Notes under the pieces: generated by a model
Databases searched by the model: none
Told to the model about the DNA's origin: nothing
The model's input: only the letters and a program-made list of their open reading frames with translations
Shown here: positions 59,847 through 64,000 of the stretch, piece after piece
How the letters are laid out: every line of letters starts with the position of its first letter
How positions within the stretch are numbered: the stretch's first letter is position 1
Assembly: GCF_019203985.1 (NCBI RefSeq)
Contig: NZ_JAGSPD010000001.1
Coordinates: 124,001 to 188,000, forward strand
Length of the DNA stretch: 64,000 bases
Source: Winogradskyella luteola
GTDB taxonomy: Bacteria; Bacteroidota; Bacteroidia; Flavobacteriales; Flavobacteriaceae
Direction of reading: 5' to 3'
Position numbers and translations under genes: made by a program

Positions 59847-60879
59847 TTTGTTCTAATTTTAAAGACAAGTCCACTTTATAATATCCATTTTCTGTTTTGG
59901 TAATTAATTTATGGCTACCATTGTATAGGTGGTTAAGTTGATTCTCAATATTTTTTAACCCGACACCAGAGTTAGTTTCATCCTTTTTATAAAAACCAAT
60001 AATGTTTTCTGCTTTAAAGCTCAATAAATTTTCATTTATTTCTATTAGTATATTAACGTGGGTATTACCTCGGTAATCTGTACCATATTTAAATGCATTT
60101 TCTATAAACGAAATTAATAGCAAGGGATGTATTTTTAGATGTTTTGTCTCCCCATGTATATTCAATTTTACGTCTTCAGAGTTTTTTAGTCTTAGTCGCT
60201 GAAGTGCTATATAGTGCTTAATATAGTTAATCTCTTTTTCTAAAGGCACTTTTGCTTCCCCAACTTCGTAGAGCATATAACGCATTAATTCTGATAAAGT
60301 TATTACTGCTTCTTCGGCATCATCGGACTTACTTCTAACCAATGAATATATACTATTTAATGAGTTGAACAGAAAATGCGGATTTAATTGGGTTCTTAAA
60401 AATTGTAACTCAATTTCTTTTTTATTGCTTTCTAATTGCTTAGATAAACGATCTCTTTTATAAAAATCTATAACTAAAGAGAAAATACCTCCCAACAAAA
60501 AAATAGAAAGGGAAAATATTAAGGGCATCATGTATCTCATTCCTCTTAAAAATGGAATATCCCCACGTCGCTTTAGGATTTCTTCTTGTAATGTATCGAG
60601 AGAAGCGTTGGGTACAATTTTAATGGTTAAGTAATTAAAAACTACTAAAAATAAAACCGATGTAACTATATAAAGTAGAACCTTCCGCCTTAATAATAGT
60701 TTAGGCACAAAGATGAAATAGTTGGAATAGAACAGTATAGGCATCAACAATATCTTCGAATATACATTTGATGGCACTCTGTCTAATTCAAAAAATGATG
60801 TGGTTATTGGTATTAAAGAAAAGCATAACCATACCGATATGTGAATAAACAATTCTTTTAAATGTGGTACATTTTTCAA
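59827..60879 (-). CDS. LytS/YehU-type sensor histidine kinase
   Basis: A 350-residue membrane kinase with four hydrophobic helices (about residues 10-30, 45-60, 70-90 and 118-140), a short coiled coil, the phospho-acceptor H168 in LRTQLNPHFLFNSLNSIYSL (His_kinase family) and an ATPase domain with N-box ISFIENAFKYG near 258 and GVGLKNIENQL near 315. It starts at TTG 60879; no in-frame ATG is nearby. It forms a two-component system with the overlapping LytTR gene. Confidence 0.9.
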   Translation of the reverse strand: MKNVPHLKELFIHISVWLCFSLIPITTSFFELDRVPSNVYSKILLMPILFYSNYFIFVPKLLLRRKVLLYIVTSVLFLVVFNYLTIKIVPNASLDTLQEEILKRRGDIPFLRGMRYMMPLIFSLSIFLLGGIFSLVIDFYKRDRLSKQLESNKKEIELQFLRTQLNPHFLFNSLNSIYSLVRSKSDDAEEAVITLSELMRYMLYEVGEAKVPLEKEINYIKHYIALQRLRLKNSEDVKLNIHGETKHLKIHPLLLISFIENAFKYGTDYRGNTHVNILIEINENLLSFKAENIIGFYKKDETNSGVGLKNIENQLNHLYNGSHKLITKTENGYYKVDLSLKLEQNEMHNN

Positions 60880-60900
60880 AATAACATAAAGTTTATACTG

Positions 60901-61245
60901 TTATAAATTATTAAAGGTAATATTATTAGCCGTTACTTCATCAATTGTTAGCCTTGGTATTTGATTTCTATATAGCTTATTTAAAACTAACTTTCCTATA
61001 ATTTCTGCATCCTTTTTTGATTTAAAAACCTGTTTTCCTCTAATGGCTGGTATGTATTCTTGCCGTATCAAGACCTTATCATTTTTAGCTATTTCATAAA
61101 TCCAGCAAGTATCCTTTTTAAGTACTTTTAAATAATATTTATTTTTTTCTTTTTCACCATCCATATTGGTTATCGCAGGAAAAATTAAAGCTATAGCTAT
61201 AACAATTATTGAAAAAATCGACACGTATTTAAATACTTCTTTCAT
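60901..61245 (-). CDS. DUF4907 domain protein
   Basis: A 114-residue protein with an N-terminal hydrophobic helix (residues 8-25) that may be a signal anchor, followed by WIYEIAKNDKVLIRQEYIPAIRGKQVFKSKKDAEIIGKLVLNKL, matching DUF4907. Probably periplasmic. Function unknown. It lies between the Kelch lipoprotein and the two-component genes on the same strand, suggesting a shared unit. Confidence 0.82.
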   Translation of the reverse strand: MKEVFKYVSIFSIIVIAIALIFPAITNMDGEKEKNKYYLKVLKKDTCWIYEIAKNDKVLIRQEYIPAIRGKQVFKSKKDAEIIGKLVLNKLYRNQIPRLTIDEVTANNITFNNL

Positions 61246-61375
61246 TATTAACTGTAATCAATTACTTTCTACTTAAAATTAAAAGAGTCAGGATAAATAT
61301 AAAATGGATTATCATATCTCACCTGACTCAACATTTGGCTATTAATCTTATCAATTTTAAAAACTCAAATTATTC

Positions 61376-62383
61376 TTAGTTATCATCATCATCTTGTGAG
61401 GCGGTTGGAAAAAATTCCATATTATCATCGAGATACAATGTTCCATTACGTCCTAGAGCTACAAAAGCTCTTTGGCCATTACTAAAAGCTACGGCATCTC
61501 TTCTTGCGACTCTCTCAAATGATGTTCTTTCTACCCATTCATCACTATTTGGATTATATTCGTAAACTGTACCCAATGCCCCACCAACTTCACCGCATGC
61601 AATATAACCTAGTCCATTTAATGAAAATGCAACAGCATTGGCTCTGATAACATCATCGCTGTCATCATCATCAATATCAGTTAAAACAGACCATGTTTCA
61701 GTATTCATATTAAATACCCAAAAATCATCTTCGTATATACCATTACTCACACCAGTTGCTAAAAATACATCTGACCCTATGGTAAATGTTACTCCGTCTC
61801 TACGTTTTGACCCTCCAAATCCAAACAATTCCTCCCATGTATCTGATGTTGGGTCATATTTCCAAAAATCTTTTTTATCACCATCACCGTCAAAACCAGT
61901 ACCTACATATCCATAAGAATCTGAGCCAAAACCTACACTACCGTAGCGTGCTGTCCCACCAAAATCAGAAATTTGCTGCCATGTATTTGCGCTTACATCA
62001 TATTTGTAAAAATCTGATAGCTCTTGATTTGTATCTCCATTAAAACCAGTACCTATATATCCGGTATTACCTATTGTGAAAGCTACTGCAGAACTCCTTT
62101 CTTGACCTGAAAAATCTGCAAGCTGTTGCCATGAATTTGTCGCAAAATCATAAGTCCAGAAATCGTTAAAATAATCGTCACCATCAAAACCTGTTCCCAT
62201 ATAGCCCTTATTGCCTATGGTAAATGCGGTTGCACTACTCCTAGGTTCTTCATTAAAAACTGAGGTTTCTGCCCAATTACCAATTAAGTCGTCGTCATCG
62301 TCATCGTCCCCACAACTATAAAAAGAGGTAATAAACAGACAAACTATTATTAAAACTTTACTATTAATTTTTTGTTTTTTCAT
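61376..62383 (-). CDS. Kelch-repeat lipoprotein
   Basis: A 335-residue lipoprotein: signal peptide to FYSC24, then GDDDDDDD, an acidic stretch like the Bacteroidota lipoprotein export signal for the cell surface. The rest is six or so Kelch-type repeats with recurring G-x-x-x-Y-x-G-T-G-F-x-G-D-x-x-x-x-D-F-W-x-Y motifs, forming a beta propeller. It is probably surface-exposed and may bind carbohydrate or protein. It overlaps the DUF6268 gene by 20 bases and is cotranscribed with it. Confidence 0.9.
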   Translation of the reverse strand: MKKQKINSKVLIIVCLFITSFYSCGDDDDDDDLIGNWAETSVFNEEPRSSATAFTIGNKGYMGTGFDGDDYFNDFWTYDFATNSWQQLADFSGQERSSAVAFTIGNTGYIGTGFNGDTNQELSDFYKYDVSANTWQQISDFGGTARYGSVGFGSDSYGYVGTGFDGDGDKKDFWKYDPTSDTWEELFGFGGSKRRDGVTFTIGSDVFLATGVSNGIYEDDFWVFNMNTETWSVLTDIDDDDSDDVIRANAVAFSLNGLGYIACGEVGGALGTVYEYNPNSDEWVERTSFERVARRDAVAFSNGQRAFVALGRNGTLYLDDNMEFFPTASQDDDDN

Positions 62384-63281
62384 TTCGTTTTTTATTTAAA
62401 TTAAAGCTTACGGCTATGTTTAGAAAAATTGTTTCATTAGTATCAATATCATATAAAGTGTCATCTTCTATGTCGATGACCTCCATATTACTAATTGGCA
62501 TATATCCAAGTTTAAAGTGTGTTATCCAATTCTCTTCAAATTTTAATTGATAACCTAATGCAATTTTTAATCCATTAAACTGCATTCTTGAATTTGCAAT
62601 TTCTTCACCCTGCGCATTTAAAATACTAGCTGAATTATTTGCAAAAAATCCTTCGGGACTTAACGTAAAATTGATTGCGCTTTTCTTATCAATATTATGA
62701 AAGAGACCAGTTACAGGTAATCCTATGCTATATTTTGTATTTAAGCTTACTTGCCTACTATATGACACTAGAGGAAATAAACGTGGACGACCAAATAAAG
62801 TACCAAAACCAATACCTACTGTAAGGTTAGATTTCAGATCATTTTTTGTCCACACCTTACTTGTACTTAAAAACGTATTGTAAAAAAAATCGTCCGCTGA
62901 TATGTCACCCTCAAATGTAGATGACAGCATAGGTGAAATTAAAGCATTAAGAAACCAGTTATTTCTTAGTGGTCTTTTGTATATAAGGTTAAGTCTTATA
63001 GTATGTATGTTTTCAAAATCATTTAATGCATTGCCAAAAAGAGCATCTTTAAAATAAATATCGTATTTAGTATAATTCAATCTAACAGCTAAAAGCGATT
63101 TATTGATTTTTTTACCCATTCCCAATGACACTGCTGTTTTTTCTAGCTGTGTATCACCTAAACTTGGCAGAAGGCTGTACTCAAACCTACCCAACTCTAA
63201 ACCATTGCTTAATAACGGTGCGTTTTGTGCTGTAGATAGCATAGTGAAAAAACTAAAAAATAGTACTGCGATTTTATTCAT
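62364..63281 (-). CDS. DUF6268 family outer-membrane beta-barrel protein
   Basis: A 305-residue protein with a signal peptide (to LSTAQ) and about twelve alternating amphipathic strands (SLLAVRLNYTKYDIYF, HTIRLNLIYKRPL, NLTVGIGFGTLFGRPRLFPLVSYSRQ), matching DUF6268 predicted outer-membrane barrels. The strands end in FLNIAVSFNL, but the last aromatic is followed by a polar ten-residue tail. Function unknown. ATG 63281 is chosen; a TTG lies one codon upstream. Part of the Kelch and DUF4907 operon. Confidence 0.8.
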   Translation of the reverse strand: MNKIAVLFFSFFTMLSTAQNAPLLSNGLELGRFEYSLLPSLGDTQLEKTAVSLGMGKKINKSLLAVRLNYTKYDIYFKDALFGNALNDFENIHTIRLNLIYKRPLRNNWFLNALISPMLSSTFEGDISADDFFYNTFLSTSKVWTKNDLKSNLTVGIGFGTLFGRPRLFPLVSYSRQVSLNTKYSIGLPVTGLFHNIDKKSAINFTLSPEGFFANNSASILNAQGEEIANSRMQFNGLKIALGYQLKFEENWITHFKLGYMPISNMEVIDIEDDTLYDIDTNETIFLNIAVSFNLNKKRNEKTKN

Positions 63282-63489
63282 CAATACGAACTTAAAGCTT
63301 GCTTTTATGACTTTTAAACAAACTATACCAACAATCCGTTTTTATAGATTAATTAGGTTATTACATATATCAATCAGATATTTTACTTTAATAGATGATT
63401 AAGTAGTTTTCGTATATATGAAATAAAGGCTCGTATAATAATCTTCTTTCGCTCTATTTTAATGGCTTTTTTTGTTAAAAATCGAGTTT

Positions 63490-64000
63490 ATGAAGCTAAA
63501 GGTCACAAAGCAAGTTGTTAAAATCATATTATGTCTTAGCGTAATAATTGGCTGCGCTGATTCAGATGAGATACCCACTTTAACAGTTGGTGAAGATTTT
63601 ACAAATACGAATATTAGAGTTATCTCCATTGACACATTAGAAGTTAGATTATCCACAATGAAGTTTGATTCAATAATAACATCAAACTCTCAGCGCCTGT
63701 TATTTGGTAGATATGAAGATGAAGATTTTGGTAATGTTAAGGCATCTGCTTATTTTGAATTAACATCGGACAATTTTTTTATAGATGATGAAGCTACTTT
63801 AGACAGTGTAGGTTTAGTTTTAAACTATGATAACTATTTCTTTAACGACACCACTCAGACCATAACTATTAACGTCCACAAACTATTGGACCGTATAGAT
63901 AGTGAAGATGGAAACCTCTATAATACATCTGAGTTTGATTATGAGCCAACAGCACTTGCTTCTTTTAGCTTTATACCCGAACCCAGTAGAGATTCTTTAT
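63490..64000 (+). CDS. DUF4270 family lipoprotein (3' truncated)
   Basis: The first 170 codons are within the window and the gene continues past the end. It has a lipoprotein signal (VIIGC22 followed by ADSDE), then IDTLEVRLSTMKFDSIITSNSQRLLFGRYEDEDFG and repeated tyrosine/aspartate-rich strands typical of DUF4270 proteins of Bacteroidota. Surface or periplasmic lipoprotein; function unknown. Confidence 0.8.
   Translation, partial: MKLKVTKQVVKIILCLSVIIGCADSDEIPTLTVGEDFTNTNIRVISIDTLEVRLSTMKFDSIITSNSQRLLFGRYEDEDFGNVKASAYFELTSDNFFIDDEATLDSVGLVLNYDNYFFNDTTQTITINVHKLLDRIDSEDGNLYNTSEFDYEPTALASFSFIPEPSRDSL

Noticed and set aside
63459..63656. Minus-strand frame of 65 codons
   Set aside because: It is the shadow of the DUF4270 lipoprotein gene on the plus strand, which has a lipobox and family sequence.
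1..64000. CRISPR array or Cas genes
   Set aside because: No regularly spaced direct repeats and no Cas-like proteins were seen; the repeats found are dyads or paired att sites.

Overview
The window looks like a chromosome segment of a marine member of the Bacteroidota, most likely family Flavobacteriaceae. The evidence is the low GC content, a T9SS C-terminal sorting signal, a ResB/CcsA fusion, lipoproteins with acidic export signals, DUF4270/DUF4290/DUF6268-type proteins, and promoters of the Bacteroidota form TTG-N19-TAnnTTTG. The genus is not resolved. Most genes are housekeeping or family-typical. Three regions are accessory or unusual.

Layout. 1-11.7 kb: end of an SLC13 permease, PEP carboxykinase, a DUF2490 protein, a Cys/Met PLP enzyme, a secreted T9SS cargo, a MATE exporter, two small membrane proteins, the CcsBA cytochrome c synthase, MscL and a group III truncated haemoglobin. 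11.7-23.9 kb: a DUF2520 protein, a KdsC-like phosphatase, a UbiA prenyltransferase, Maf, a lipoprotein, an MscS-like channel, CorA, a ParDE toxin-antitoxin pair with a perfect operator, a PIG-L deacetylase, and a sodium:solute symporter preceded by a 37-residue membrane protein. 24.1-26.4 kb: a compact arsenic operon (ArsR, DUF6428, thioredoxin-type arsenate reductase, aquaporin) with no ArsB or Acr3 pump in the window. Three of its four proteins end in cysteine-rich tails.

26.4-41.0 kb is a co-oriented light/photodamage cluster: TetR regulator, ABC1 kinase, flavin reductase, two SDR proteins, DUF2256, DUF2805, GTP cyclohydrolase I, glutathione peroxidase, TspO, an SRPBCC protein and four different photolyase/cryptochrome-superfamily proteins. 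Two promoters about 9.1 kb apart, one before tetR and one before the second block, carry the same inverted repeat (10-bp arms, 12-nt spacer) at the same distance from the -7 box, so the two blocks are probably one regulon. Several recurring dyad repeats lie between these genes.

41-50 kb returns to core functions: NTF2-like protein, MurA (Asp at the fosfomycin-target position), DUF4290, DUF493, a P-loop ATPase, RecQ, Fmt, HU, YqgE, a class IV aminotransferase and a START-like protein. At 50.2 kb a tRNA-Met gene is the left boundary of a 4.0-kb island. Its 3' half is repeated exactly (46 bp) at 54.2 kb. The island carries an orphan IS1595-type zinc-ribbon/HTH protein, an EcoRI-type adenine methyltransferase broken by one in-frame stop, an overlapping DUF262-HNH nuclease, a highly structured 133-bp element, and a small protein with a HEPN-like RNxxxH motif. 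No integrase is present. This island is the best candidate for a little-described defence system.

54.7-58.7 kb is a polyamine operon (arginine decarboxylase, agmatinase, deoxyhypusine-synthase-like protein and two small acidic proteins). 59.1-63.3 kb, on the minus strand, holds a DUF6268 outer-membrane protein, a Kelch lipoprotein, a DUF4907 protein and a LytS/LytTR-type two-component pair. The window ends inside a DUF4270 lipoprotein gene.
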